From: Pseudomonadota bacterium
GTDB lineage: Bacteria > Pseudomonadota > Gammaproteobacteria > Xanthomonadales > Rhodanobacteraceae
Reading direction: 5' to 3'
Assembly (NCBI GenBank): GCA_023430685.1
Contig: JAEYZH010000082.1
Coordinates: forward strand, 1-64,000
DNA length: 64,000 nt
Shown here: one piece after another, positions 1 to 9,104 of the stretch
Layout of the letters: the number at the start of each line of letters is the position of its first letter
Position numbering within the stretch: position 1 is the first letter of the stretch
The notes under the pieces: model-generated
Database searches by the model: none
Told to the model about the DNA's origin: nothing
Seen by the model: the letters and a program-made list of their open reading frames with translations, nothing else
Translations under genes and position numbers: made by a program

Positions 1-2
1 AT

Positions 3-287
3 TGCTGGCTCGACGTCGGCGACCAGGCGCTGATGGGCGCGGACATGGACAGCGAGTGGGCGCCCAACATCGGCAAGCCGAAGAACGGCTTCGACGTGAC
101 CCTGCACACGGACGACATCGACCAGGCGCGCCGCTGGTACGAGCAGCTCTGCGAAGGAGGCAAGCCCGTGATGCCATTCGCCGAGACGTTCTGGTCGCCC
201 GGATTCGGCTCCCTCGTCGACCGCTTCGGCATTCCCTGGATGGTCAACGTGACGCCGTCCGCGGAATGGAAGCCCTCGCAGGGCTGA
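3..287 (+). CDS. VOC-family (PhnB/glyoxalase-like) protein, C-terminal part
   Basis: The reading frame is open from the left edge, so the start lies outside the window and about 95 C-terminal residues are seen. The segment DQALMGADM, the GFDVTLHTDDIDQARRWYE strand-helix unit, the PFAETFWSPGFGSLVDRFG motif and the final GIPWMVN are the usual second half of PhnB-type vicinal-oxygen-chelate proteins, which are small dimeric cytosolic proteins of mostly unknown substrate. The ETFW glutamate is the position that binds metal in active relatives, but no activity can be assigned. An internal ATG at 33 is not needed because the frame continues upstream. The next gene begins 85 nt downstream on the same strand. 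Confidence 0.8.
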   Translation, partial: CWLDVGDQALMGADMDSEWAPNIGKPKNGFDVTLHTDDIDQARRWYEQLCEGGKPVMPFAETFWSPGFGSLVDRFGIPWMVNVTPSAEWKPSQG

Positions 288-372
288 TCCGCGACGAGCC
301 GCACCGCGCGACCACGCCGCTTCGCGGTCGCGCGACGTCCATTCCGCTGCAGCACGACTGGAGGCCCTGCAC

Positions 373-768
373 ATGCCGAAGGCGCCCGCGAACAACACGA
401 CTCGCAAGCCACCCGATCCGTCGAACGACCACGCCGACGTCGCGACATGGCTCGCACGCACGATGCCGGACCTGCAGCCGATCGTCACGTATCTCGACCG
501 CCTCATTCGCGAGACGATTCCTGGACTGCACTACGCCGTGAAGTGGAAGAAGGCGCACTACGGGCTCCCGAAGCGCGGGTGGATCATCGAAATGGTCGCC
601 TATGACGTGTCGGTGAACCTCGTGTTCTTCGCCGGCGCACGATTCGATCCGGCGCCGCCACAGGGCGAGGGCTCGCGCTACGTCAAGATCCGCACGCTCG
701 ACGAGGCGCGCGCGCCGGAAGTCCGCGCCTGGATCCGGCAGGCGGCGCAGCACCCGGGTTGGACCTGA
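373..768 (+). CDS. DUF1801 domain protein
   Basis: A 131-residue protein of the DUF1801 (YdhG-like, frataxin-like fold) family. The recognisable core is TYLDRLIRETIPGLHYAVKWKKAHYG, read here as PGLHYAVKWKKAHYGLP around residues 55-72, followed by VSVNLVFFAGARFDP and the C-terminal helix EVRAWIRQAA. Members are small soluble proteins without an established biochemical role. The ATG at 373 is preceded by the purine-rich stretch ACTGGAGG about 10 nt upstream, which fits a ribosome binding site. A paralogue of the same family lies at 15370-15885, but the two share only the family core and look like separate acquisitions rather than a recent duplication. Confidence 0.85.
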   Translation: MPKAPANNTTRKPPDPSNDHADVATWLARTMPDLQPIVTYLDRLIRETIPGLHYAVKWKKAHYGLPKRGWIIEMVAYDVSVNLVFFAGARFDPAPPQGEGSRYVKIRTLDEARAPEVRAWIRQAAQHPGWT

Positions 769-951
769 CGCGGGGGCGTCGAAGGAGGCGCGCGCGCGAG
801 GCGAAGCCGTCGCGTGCCGGACACGCGCGCCTCGAGGGCCACGTTCCAGCGCTCGGTCCGCGGCCGGCCCGCACAGGCATGCGGCAGCACTCCGTCGCTT
901 GCATCCATGCATCCGCTTTGACAGCCTGCGCATTCAACTCGGGGAGCACCG

Positions 952-2283
952 ATGTCCGACCCTGCCGCGCCACCCGGCGACGATGCACCGATGCGCCTGC
1001 CGCCGCGCACGACACCGACGTGGGAGGTCGAACTCCTGATCTCCGGCGTCGCCGTGTTCGCGATGCTGCAGTTGCCCGGCTGGCTCGACGACCGGATCTT
1101 CGCGCTCGAGCCACGCTTCAACGAACTGTGGGGCGACCCGATCCTGATGCTGTACGTGTACCTGAAGTGCACGGCATTGATCCTGGCCATGACCTTCTCC
1201 ATGCATCTGCTGTTGCGCGCCCAGTGGATCGCGATGGTGGGGATGCATTCGATCTATCCCGGCGGTATCCGCTGGGACAAGCTGCGCATGGGAGCCGTGC
1301 AGCGCTCGCTCGAGATCCGCCGCCACGGCAGCGCGGACGCCGCGATCGAACGCGTCGACAACCGCGCCACGATCGTGTTCGCGGTCGGCGTGATGATGGC
1401 GTCGATGTTCCTCATGATCAGCGTGCTGGTGACCGCGCTTTTTGCGGCTTCCCTTGCAATCGCGACCTTCACGGGCGCAACGGCGGATGCAGGCGACCTG
1501 CTGCTCGCCTGTCTCGCGATCACGTTGCTGCCGCTGCTCGCCGCGAGCCTCGTCGACCGCTATCGCGGTGATCGCCTGCGCGAACGCGGCTTCGCGCGAC
1601 GCGCGCTGTCCGCGCTGTTCGGCCTCTATGCGCGCATCGGCCTGACCCAGAAGTCCGCGAATCCGATCTTCTCGCTGCTCGCCAGCCATGGCGGTGAGCG
1701 CCGCGCGGTCGCGCTGACTTCGTTCGTGACGATGGTCATCGGCGTCGCCGTCGCCTTGTCGTTCGCCTACCAGAAGGCGCCGGCCAGCCTCGGCAACTAC
1801 GACCTCTTTCCACGCTTCGCGGACGGCTCCCGCACGCTCGATAGCGCGCACTACGACGACCAGCGCAATCCCGCGCGCGATCCACCCGTGCCGTTCATCG
1901 CGTCCATGATCGCCACGGGCCCCTACCTGCGACTCGTCGTGCCGTACGATCCACAGCACGACGCCATCGCGTTGCGCGATCGATGTCCTTCCGTTGCCTC
2001 AGCGACTGGCGACGCGCGAGCCGCCGCAGCGCTCGACTGCCTCCAACGCCTGCGCGCAGTCAGCCTGGACGGCAGTCCGCTGCCCGCGCTGCAATTCGAA
2101 CTCGGGACCGATGCACGCACCGATCGCCCTGCCCTCGTCGCGCTGATCGACGTGCGCGCCCTGTCGGCGGGGCGTCACGAACTCCGGCTCGCGCGTGCGG
2201 CTGAAACGCGAAACGAGGTTCCCGGAGCGGCTGGTGGAAACGGCGCAGAGGCTTCGACGTGGCGGATCGCCTTCTGGCGATGA
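952..2283 (+). CDS. Unrecognised multi-pass membrane protein
   Basis: A 443-residue protein that I cannot assign to a named family. Hydrophobic segments near residues 25-45, 65-90, 140-170, 180-205 and 257-280 suggest four or five membrane passes. They are followed by a long polar C-terminal region of about 160 residues, rich in Asp and Arg, that is probably extracytoplasmic or cytosolic depending on topology. The start ATG follows GGGGAGCACCG, giving a good ribosome binding site. It stands alone on the plus strand and converges on the export operon, whose last gene ends at 2417. No catalytic motif is visible. Confidence 0.75.
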   Translation: MSDPAAPPGDDAPMRLPPRTTPTWEVELLISGVAVFAMLQLPGWLDDRIFALEPRFNELWGDPILMLYVYLKCTALILAMTFSMHLLLRAQWIAMVGMHSIYPGGIRWDKLRMGAVQRSLEIRRHGSADAAIERVDNRATIVFAVGVMMASMFLMISVLVTALFAASLAIATFTGATADAGDLLLACLAITLLPLLAASLVDRYRGDRLRERGFARRALSALFGLYARIGLTQKSANPIFSLLASHGGERRAVALTSFVTMVIGVAVALSFAYQKAPASLGNYDLFPRFADGSRTLDSAHYDDQRNPARDPPVPFIASMIATGPYLRLVVPYDPQHDAIALRDRCPSVASATGDARAAAALDCLQRLRAVSLDGSPLPALQFELGTDARTDRPALVALIDVRALSAGRHELRLARAAETRNEVPGAAGGNGAEASTWRIAFWR

Positions 2284-2416
2284 ACGAACCGCGCCGCGGC
2301 GCGACGACCCCGCGCTGCAAGCTCTGCTGCCCGGATCTTGCTGTCCAGTCGTCGGCGCGGCCACCCGCATCATCCGCCGAGCGTCACGGAAAACGGCGAA
2401 GTGCGATGGCCACGCA

Positions 2417-3166
2417 TCAGACCCCTCGATCGACGTTCGCCATGCTGCGTTCCCCCCGGCTTCGGGTGTCGCTCGCGATCCGTCCATCCACGAGGGTCAC
2501 CGTCCGGTCGCATTGCGACGACAGTCGCGGGTCGTGGGTGACCAGCAGCACGGCGCAGCCGAATTCGGCGTTGAACCTGCGGAACAGATCGAACACGCCC
2601 GCGGCGCTTTGGCTGTCGAGGTTGCCGGTCGGCTCGTCGGCCAGCAGCAGGGCTGGCCGGCTGACGAGTGCGCGCGCCACCGCGACGCGTTGCTGCTGGC
2701 CGCCCGAGAGCTGGTCGGGCTTGCGCTGCTCCAGTCCCTCCAGGCCGACACGCGCAAGCAATCCCCGCGCACGATCGAGTTGTTCGCGGTCCGGCTTGCC
2801 GTTCGCGACCATCAGCGGGATCAGCACGTTCTCCAGCGCGGTGAAGGCCTGGATCAGGTGATGGAACTGGAACACGAAGCCGATGGTGCTGCCGCGCAGT
2901 GCCGTGCGCCGCGTGTCGCTCATTTGCGTGGTGGGTTCGCCCAGCAGGAACAATTCGCCGGAGGTCGCACGGTCCAGCAGGCCGATCAGGTTGAGCAGCG
3001 TGCTCTTGCCTGAGCCCGATGCCCCGACCAATGCGGTGAAGTCGCTGCGCTGCAGGCGCAGATCGAGGCCGTGCAGCACTTCCGTTTCGGTCGGCAAGCC
3101 GACGTTGTAGCTCTTCCTCAACCCTTCGAGGCGCAGCACTTCCTGGCCGGCGTCATGCTCAGACAT
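2417..3166 (-). CDS. ABC transporter ATP-binding protein (LolD/MacB type)
   Basis: A 249-residue ATPase that powers the FtsX-type permease encoded immediately upstream. Walker A is GASGSGKST near residue 42, the Q-loop is in [12 protein letters not shown], the signature is LSGGQQQRV, Walker B is [12 protein letters not shown] and the H-loop is VTHD. These are textbook features of the LolD/MacB/FtsE subfamily, which act mechanically on periplasmic or lipid substrates. The start at 3166 is chosen because it overlaps the permease stop by 8 nt and begins just before the nucleotide-binding fold; upstream in-frame codons are only the permease read in another frame. It is the third gene of a HlyD-permease-ATPase operon. 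The substrate is unknown. Confidence 0.9.
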   Translation of the reverse strand: MSEHDAGQEVLRLEGLRKSYNVGLPTETEVLHGLDLRLQRSDFTALVGASGSGKSTLLNLIGLLDRATSGELFLLGEPTTQMSDTRRTALRGSTIGFVFQFHHLIQAFTALENVLIPLMVANGKPDREQLDRARGLLARVGLEGLEQRKPDQLSGGQQQRVAVARALVSRPALLLADEPTGNLDSQSAAGVFDLFRRFNAEFGCAVLLVTHDPRLSSQCDRTVTLVDGRIASDTRSRGERSMANVDRGV

Positions 3167-4361
3167 GACGAATGGCCTCCACGGGATCCAGGCGCGCGGC
3201 GCGGCGCGCCGGTACCGCGGCGGAGACGATGCCGGTGGCCGTCGCGAGCACCGATGCGGCGACCAGCAGCCACGGATCCATCGGAATGTAGAACAGCTTC
3301 GGCCCGAAGTTGTTGAACAGACCCACCATTCCCCACCCGGAGACACCGCCGAACAGCGAACCACCCAGGCCGAACAGGGCACCCTGGATCAGGAACACGC
3401 GCAGCATCTGTCCGCGCGTCGTGCCGACGGCTCGCAGGATGCCGATCTCGCGCGTGCGCTGCACGACGCTCACCGACAGCACGCTGGCGATGCCGAGCGC
3501 CACGCTCAATGCGACGAATACGCTGATCATGCTGGTGGACAGGCTCTGCGAGCGCAACGCGTTCATGAGCTGGGCGTTGGTTTCCATCCAGCTCTCGGAT
3601 TTCAGGCCGGTGAGGCGTCCGATCAGCGCGGCGACCGGCTGCGCGGAGAAGATGTCGTCCACGGTCACGTCGATGACCGTTGCAGCGCCCGGCAGGTCCA
3701 GCAGCGATTGCGCCTGCTTCATGTCCAGGTACACGTAGCGCGAATCCAGCTCGCGCACGCCCAGCTCGAAGATGCCGGCCACGTTGACCACGCTTTCGCG
3801 ACCCTGTCCGCCGTCGAGGCGCAACTTGTCGCCGACGCGCAGGCCGAGGTCGTCGGCGAGCTGGGTGCCGACCACGGTCTCGCCGGCGCCGATGCGGAAC
3901 ACGCCGGCGACGAGGTCGTCCTCGATCGGGATGATGCGCTGGTAGCGTTCGGCATCGATGCCGAGCAGCGCCACCGACTTCAGCGCTTCGCCGCGACGCG
4001 CGAAGGCCGGCCCCGAGATCACCGGCGACACCGCGCGCACCCGCGGCAGTGCATCCAGCACCGACATGACCTGTTGCCAGTTGTTGATCGAGCGAAGGCG
4101 CTGGGCGCGCTTGTTGTCGAGCACGAGTTGCACGCTTCCATCGCGCGCGGCGACGACGCGGTTGCGCTCCTCGGCGGGCTGCACGCGTATGTGCGCCTGC
4201 GTGCCGAGGGTGCGTTCGATGATGTTGCCCTGCAATCCCGTGATCAACGCAGTGAGGAACACGATGACCGCGACGCCGACGGCGATACCGACGAGGATCA
4301 GCGTACTCTGCGCCTTGCCTTCGCGCAGGAACTTGGTCGCGATGGTCCACTCGATCCACAT
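3159..4361 (-). CDS. FtsX/MacB-like ABC transporter permease
   Basis: A 400-residue permease with one N-terminal membrane helix (residues about 19-41), a periplasmic MacB_PCD-like domain of roughly 220 residues, and three C-terminal helices (about 277-300, 322-345 and 365-387). This is the four-helix FtsX/LolC/MacB topology. The characteristic [20 protein letters not shown] loop between helices 2 and 3, and the terminal DPVEAIRHV, are both present. It overlaps the upstream adaptor stop by one base (TGATG) and the downstream ATPase start by 8 nt, so the three genes are translationally coupled. The three parts resemble MacAB-type or lipoprotein-release-like export complexes; no outer-membrane channel gene is in the window. 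Confidence 0.9.
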   Translation of the reverse strand: MWIEWTIATKFLREGKAQSTLILVGIAVGVAVIVFLTALITGLQGNIIERTLGTQAHIRVQPAEERNRVVAARDGSVQLVLDNKRAQRLRSINNWQQVMSVLDALPRVRAVSPVISGPAFARRGEALKSVALLGIDAERYQRIIPIEDDLVAGVFRIGAGETVVGTQLADDLGLRVGDKLRLDGGQGRESVVNVAGIFELGVRELDSRYVYLDMKQAQSLLDLPGAATVIDVTVDDIFSAQPVAALIGRLTGLKSESWMETNAQLMNALRSQSLSTSMISVFVALSVALGIASVLSVSVVQRTREIGILRAVGTTRGQMLRVFLIQGALFGLGGSLFGGVSGWGMVGLFNNFGPKLFYIPMDPWLLVAASVLATATGIVSAAVPARRAARLDPVEAIRHV

Positions 4362-5578
4362 CAGTCGAACGTCGCCGGCAGTTCCTTTCGCGTGGCAGCG
4401 TCCGCCCCCTCGATGGGCAGCGCTTCGCGCACGATGCGCACGCGGTCACCTTCCGCCACCGGCGCCGCGGCATCGGCGAGGATACGATCGCCCGGCGCGA
4501 GACCCTCGATGATCTCGGTCATCGCGAGCCCACGCAGGCCCAGCCTCACCTCGCGGCGGAACGCCCGTCCGTCTGCAACGCGCCACACCTCGGCGCGCTC
4601 GCCGTCCACCGCGCCGAGTGCGTCGTTGGGCGCCACCAGGGCGCGTTCCCGACGGCCCGTGGTCACGTTCACCGACACGGTCATGTCCTGGCGCAGGAAG
4701 TCGGGGACCGGCGAAACTGCGAGGCGGATGTCGACCGTACCGCGCTGCGGATCGATGCTCGGCGCGATGAAGCCGAGCGTTGCCGGAAACGGGCGCGACG
4801 GGTAGGCGTCGGCGATGCATGTCGCGGGCTGTCCGAGCGCGAGCACTTCGAGGTTCTTCTCGTCGAGCGGCACCAGGATCTCGGTGTCGCCATCGCGCGC
4901 GATTTCGAACAGGATGCGGCCGGGCTGCACGAGGTCGCCTGGCTCGGCGTTGCGCGTGAGCACGGTGCCGGCGACCTCGGCGCGTATCGTCGTCTTGGCC
5001 AGTTGCGCGCGGGCCGTGGCGAGGCGGGCGCGTGCAGCCGCTTCATCCGGACTGCCCTCGGCCAGCGAACGCGCAGCCAGCCGCGCCTGCTCGGCGGCGC
5101 TGCGGGCGACGGCCTCGGCCTGCAGGGCCTGCTCCACTGCCTCGCGCGCGATCAACTGGCGCTTGAAGAGGTCCTGGCGGCGCGCGGCCTCGCGGCTTGC
5201 CTGGGCGAGGCGTGCGTCGGCTTCGCGCAATGCAGCCTGCGCCTGTGGACGCGTGGCCTGCTGCAGCCGGGCAAGCGCTGCCTCGGCCTCGCGCACGGCC
5301 GATTCCAGATCGTCGGCGCGCAGCACAGCCAGCACGTCGCCCGGGGCGACGGCATCACCTTCGCGCACGCGCCGCTCGACCACCACACCGGTCACCGGGC
5401 TGCCAACCTGCGCGCGCGACACCGCCACCACCCGGCCCGTCGCCACGACCGTCTGAACCAATGGCCGCGACACCACTTCGTAGCCTGCGAGCACCGGACC
5501 GCGCATGTGCTGCAGCAGTCCCCACGCGAGTCCCGCCACTACCAGGCAAGCGAAAGCAATCAGCAGCGGGCGTTTCAT
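4361..5578 (-). CDS. HlyD/MacA-type periplasmic adaptor protein
   Basis: A 405-residue membrane-fusion protein. A single N-terminal membrane anchor (residues about 5-24) is followed by a biotinyl-lipoyl-like half (VVATGRVVAVSRAQVGSPVTG), an alanine/arginine/glutamate-rich coiled-coil hairpin (about 95-200), the returning lipoyl half with GTVLTRNAEPGDLVQPG, and a beta-barrel domain. In tripartite exporters such proteins link the inner-membrane ABC permease to an outer-membrane channel. It is the first gene of the operon; the stop codon overlaps the permease start. The ATG at 5578 directly precedes the membrane anchor. An upstream promoter could not be picked out with confidence in the 287-nt gap to the divergent pseudouridine synthase gene. 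Confidence 0.88.
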   Translation of the reverse strand: MKRPLLIAFACLVVAGLAWGLLQHMRGPVLAGYEVVSRPLVQTVVATGRVVAVSRAQVGSPVTGVVVERRVREGDAVAPGDVLAVLRADDLESAVREAEAALARLQQATRPQAQAALREADARLAQASREAARRQDLFKRQLIAREAVEQALQAEAVARSAAEQARLAARSLAEGSPDEAAARARLATARAQLAKTTIRAEVAGTVLTRNAEPGDLVQPGRILFEIARDGDTEILVPLDEKNLEVLALGQPATCIADAYPSRPFPATLGFIAPSIDPQRGTVDIRLAVSPVPDFLRQDMTVSVNVTTGRRERALVAPNDALGAVDGERAEVWRVADGRAFRREVRLGLRGLAMTEIIEGLAPGDRILADAAAPVAEGDRVRIVREALPIEGADAATRKELPATFD

Positions 5579-5865
5579 CCGATGCTCCGGAAGAGGGCAG
5601 CCTTACGATACCGGCAACGGAGCCCGGCTGCCGATCGAGCACGGATGCGGGCATCGTCATCGCGACGCGATCCCCGACGCATGTACGGCAACCACGACCG
5701 CGTCATGCCAGCGCGCGGTCCGCACCCACGCTCTTCCGCCACCGCATGGCGCAGGATCGCGTAACGTCAAGCCCCGTTCGATCGTGCTGTCGAGCGCGGG
5801 GCAAGGTACCTGCCGCACGTACAGCAAAGCCCTACACTCTCCCTTCCCTGCCCACGGCTCCTTCG

Positions 5866-6588
5866 ATGTCCGACCCCGTTCGCCTGGCCAAACGCGTCGC
5901 CGACCTGGCGGGCTGTTCGCGCGCCGATGCGGAGCGCTACATCGAGGGAGGATGGGTGTCGGTCGACGGCGTGGTCGCCGAACGTCCACAGCACAAAGTG
6001 TCCGACGAACGCGTGACGATCGATCCGCTCGCGCGGCTCGAACCGGAGGCGCCGGCCACCGTGCTGTTGCACAAGCCCGCGGGCGTCGACGCGATCAGCG
6101 GCGCGAACCCGGCTGCCGCGCTCGTGACCGCGGCGACGCATTGGGCCGATGACGCCTCCGGCATCCGCATCGTGAAGCGCCTGCTCCACCACCTGACGCC
6201 GCTGGTGCCGCTCGACCGGGACGCGAGCGGACTCATGGTACTGACCCAGGACGGACGCATCTGGCGCCGGCTGACCGAAGACGGCGACCAGATCGAGCAC
6301 GAATACATCGTGGAGGTCGCGGGCGAGATCGCGCCATGGGGACTGAGTCGCCTCTGCCACGGCCTCTCGTACGAAGGGCGCGAACTGCCGCCCTGCAAGG
6401 TGAGCTGGCAGAACGAAACCCGCCTGCGCTTCGCGATCAAGGCGGTGCAAGGCGGGCAGTTGCGCGCGATGTGCGCGCAAGTCGGCCTCGAGGTCGTCTC
6501 GATCAGGCGCATCCGGATCGGCAGGATCGCGCTCGGCAAGATGCCACCGGCGGCGTGGCGGTTTCTTGCCGCAGGCGAACGCTTCTGA
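5866..6588 (+). CDS. rRNA pseudouridine synthase (RsuA/RluF-like)
   Basis: A 240-residue enzyme expected to isomerise a uridine in ribosomal RNA. Residues 1-45 form an S4 RNA-binding domain (RLAKRVADLAGCSRADAERY, then WVSVDGVV). The catalytic domain carries the RsuA-family motif VPLDRDASGLMVLTQDG with the nucleophilic Asp near residue 119, then the HEYIVEV strand and the C-terminal QLRAMCAQVGLEVVSIRRIR motif. The length and the short linker between S4 and catalytic parts fit the RluF/RsuA group rather than RluA/RluD. The ATG at 5866 is taken because it starts directly before the S4 domain. Which uridine is modified cannot be read from the sequence. Confidence 0.88.
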   Translation: MSDPVRLAKRVADLAGCSRADAERYIEGGWVSVDGVVAERPQHKVSDERVTIDPLARLEPEAPATVLLHKPAGVDAISGANPAAALVTAATHWADDASGIRIVKRLLHHLTPLVPLDRDASGLMVLTQDGRIWRRLTEDGDQIEHEYIVEVAGEIAPWGLSRLCHGLSYEGRELPPCKVSWQNETRLRFAIKAVQGGQLRAMCAQVGLEVVSIRRIRIGRIALGKMPPAAWRFLAAGERF

Positions 6589-6769
6589 GTCCACGCCTCT
6601 TCTCGCGCGACGGCGCGCATCTCGGGCTCAAGCATGTGCTTCCGCGAATGGAAAAGGTGCATGCCGGAAGCGGCAGCAACCTCGTCGATCGCCGGACTGC
6701 GCGGCTTGACCGGCGTGCTGCCGGGCGTCTCGCGCAAGCGGCCGACCCAACGGCGCTCGTGCGTTGCGG

Positions 6770-7918
6770 TCAGCCGAGGAACAACCCCAGATACTCGCCG
6801 ACCGGCCGTCGCAGGATCGTCTCGTTGACATAGAGCGGAATGCGGCCGCCGTTCCAGCGCCCGAGGCGTACGCCCGCGGCACGACCGCGCTCGAACGCGG
6901 CTGCGGCGAACGCCTCGTCCATCTCGAGCCAAAAAATGTTCGACGCGTTCGGCGAACTGCGCTCGCGCACCTTGCCGCTCGCGACGAGCGCGCCCACGAG
7001 CTCGCGCGCGGCCCGATGTGCGCCCGCGATCGCAGGCATGAACGCCGGCAACGCATCGCGCGCGAGGACCGCGGGCATCCAGCCCTGGTAGAGCGAGCCT
7101 CCGAACACGCGCCGCAGCTCGCGGGCCTGCGCGATCTCCGCCTTGCGACCCGCGAGCACCGCGCCGAACGGCGCGCCGAGGTACTTGTAGAGCGACACGT
7201 AGACGGTATCGAACTCGGACGCATATGCCGCAATGTCGAACGAGGGTGGTGCAAGCAGCAGCCGAGCGCCATCGAGATGAAGGCGCGCGCCATGCGAACG
7301 CGCAAGCGTCGCGATCTCGCGCACCAGCGGCAGCGGAACCATCTCGCCATCGACGCGACGCACCGGGCTTTCGAGCGACATCGCGCCGATCTTCATCGGA
7401 TAAGGCCCGTTCTCCGACGCGTCGATTGCGGCACGCACTTCGGCGAGCGCCGGACTTGCGCGACCTGCTGCGAGCGGGATCAGGTTGATGCCGGACAGGC
7501 GCTGCGCGGCATCGCTCTCGTCGCGGTACAGATGGCTCTCCGCCTGCACGAGCGCGCGCCGATGTTCGCCGCACAGCACGCGCACCGCGACGTTGTTCGC
7601 GAGCGTGCCGGTCGCGAAGAACGCGCAGTCCTCCTTGCCGAGCAGTGCTGCGAACGCGCGCTCCATCGACTCGACCGCCCCGCCGACCTCGTAGCGATCA
7701 CGTACGTCGCCATCCGCGCGCACGCCCTCGGCCAACCGTGCGCTCATCGCGGCCGGATCAGGCGGCGCGCTGTCACCGACGAGCCAGACACTGCGCTCGT
7801 CGATCGGTGGAAATTCGGGAGGCGCGCTCGCAGAGCGATCCTGCGCGCTCGCAATGGCCGGCAGCGTGGTGGCCAGGGTGGCTGCGATCGATCCTTGCAG
7901 GAAATGACGTCGGTGCAC
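6770..7918 (-). CDS. Tat-exported threonine-aldolase-family PLP enzyme
   Basis: A 382-residue fold-type I PLP enzyme of the L-threonine aldolase/beta-eliminating lyase family. The N-terminus HRRHFLQGSIAATLATTLPA is a twin-arginine signal followed by ASAQ, so the enzyme is probably folded in the cytosol and exported, which is unusual for a threonine aldolase. The family core is visible: FFATGTLANN, the PYPMKIGAMSLESP strand, HLDGARL, and the PLP lysine in SLYKYLGAPFG near residue 243. Translation starts at GTG (7918) behind a perfect GGAGG spaced 8 nt. It probably cleaves a beta-hydroxy amino acid to glycine and an aldehyde, but the substrate is not determined by sequence. Confidence 0.82.
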   Translation of the reverse strand: MHRRHFLQGSIAATLATTLPAIASAQDRSASAPPEFPPIDERSVWLVGDSAPPDPAAMSARLAEGVRADGDVRDRYEVGGAVESMERAFAALLGKEDCAFFATGTLANNVAVRVLCGEHRRALVQAESHLYRDESDAAQRLSGINLIPLAAGRASPALAEVRAAIDASENGPYPMKIGAMSLESPVRRVDGEMVPLPLVREIATLARSHGARLHLDGARLLLAPPSFDIAAYASEFDTVYVSLYKYLGAPFGAVLAGRKAEIAQARELRRVFGGSLYQGWMPAVLARDALPAFMPAIAGAHRAARELVGALVASGKVRERSSPNASNIFWLEMDEAFAAAAFERGRAAGVRLGRWNGGRIPLYVNETILRRPVGEYLGLFLG

Positions 7919-8002
7919 GGGTTGACCTCCGGAAATGGATAGGGATTATCGCGGGAACCGCGGTGCGCCGTTCAATTCCCCCGTCATCAGGCGCGTGCGA
8001 TC

Positions 8003-8983
8003 ATGCGTGCCTTGCCCGGTTTTCCGCACTGCATGGCCAGCAATAGAGAGACCGCTTCCTTGCATGATCGCGCCTACGCCGCCATGGATGACGGCGCGCT
8101 CGCAGCAGCAGCCGTGCATTTTCGCGAGTTGATCCGCGTGCAACCGGACAATCGCAACTACCACTACATGCTCGGACTCGCCCACAAGTACTTGCGCGAC
8201 TGGCCGGCCTCGCTTCGCCACAACCTCCGCGCGATCGAATTGTGCGGTGCAGAGGGTGACGAAGCCGCCGACTGGAACGCGGCGATCGCAGCGACCGCGA
8301 TCGGCGACTGGCGCGAAGTGCGGCGCTCGTCGAGCCGGCGCGGGATTCCGATTCCGGAAGGTGAGGGCCCGATCGATCACGACTTCGGGCTTGCCGTCGT
8401 CCGCCTCAATCCGTGGAGCGGAGGCGAGACCGTGTTCGCGCGCCGCATCGACCCGGTGCGCGCACGCCTTCTGAATGTTCCGCTGCCCGAAAGCGGCCAT
8501 CGGTTCGGCGACATCGTCCTCCACGACGGGGCTTCGACCGGGCATCGGCTGTTTCGCGACAGGCGCATCTCGGTGTTCAACGAACTGGAGCGCCTCGTGC
8601 CATCAGCGTTCAGGACCTTCCCCGTGTTCGTCCACTGCGCGGACAAGGAGTCGCTGCAATCGCTGCTCGACGCCACTGCGCCCGGCGTCGGCCATGTGGA
8701 AGACTGGACCGATACCGTGCACTCGCTGTGCATGCGATGCAGCTATGGCGCACCGCACCGCCATGTCGACGTCGCGGAGAAGGGATGGGACGCCGATCGC
8801 AACCTCGGCATCGCGGCGCAGGGCCGCGCATCGGTCGAGAAGCTGCTGCGCGACTGGATGCGCACGGGCAAGGGTCGCGGTATCGATGCGATCGAATCGC
8901 GGGAATGCGACGTGCCGCCGGTGGTCGTGGGTCATGACTGGTGGAGCGGGCACGCGAAAGACGATGCCACGGAGGCCGGGTGA
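8003..8983 (+). CDS. TPR-like hypothetical protein
   Basis: A 326-residue cytosolic protein of unknown function. Residues about 17-85 form two helix-turn-helix repeats of TPR type (AYAAMDDGALAAAAVHFREL, then NYHYMLGLAHKYLRDWPASL). The C-terminal two thirds resemble a widespread family of short TPR proteins without assigned activity; it has several Trp/His/Cys residues (CMRCSYG, HRHVDV) but no motif I can name. Two ATG starts are possible, at 8003 and 8033; neither has a clear ribosome binding site, and the shorter one gives a more typical N-terminus. The gene is divergent from the aldolase-like gene and is followed after 121 nt by the FG-GAP protein gene. Confidence 0.72.
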   Translation: MRALPGFPHCMASNRETASLHDRAYAAMDDGALAAAAVHFRELIRVQPDNRNYHYMLGLAHKYLRDWPASLRHNLRAIELCGAEGDEAADWNAAIAATAIGDWREVRRSSSRRGIPIPEGEGPIDHDFGLAVVRLNPWSGGETVFARRIDPVRARLLNVPLPESGHRFGDIVLHDGASTGHRLFRDRRISVFNELERLVPSAFRTFPVFVHCADKESLQSLLDATAPGVGHVEDWTDTVHSLCMRCSYGAPHRHVDVAEKGWDADRNLGIAAQGRASVEKLLRDWMRTGKGRGIDAIESRECDVPPVVVGHDWWSGHAKDDATEAG

Positions 8984-9104
8984 ACCCGCTGCGGCGCGGT
9001 GGTGGAGCCGTCACGCTTCGCCTGCGTGTCCGCGATCCCTCGCAGCGTGCGATCGGCTGGTTCCGTATACTCGGGACCGTCGCCCGCCATGGAAGGTCCT
9101 GCTC

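Noticed and set aside
8475..9104. N-terminal extension of the FG-GAP protein
   Set aside because: The frame overlaps the upstream TPR gene; a GTG with ribosome binding site and signal peptide at 9105 is the real start.
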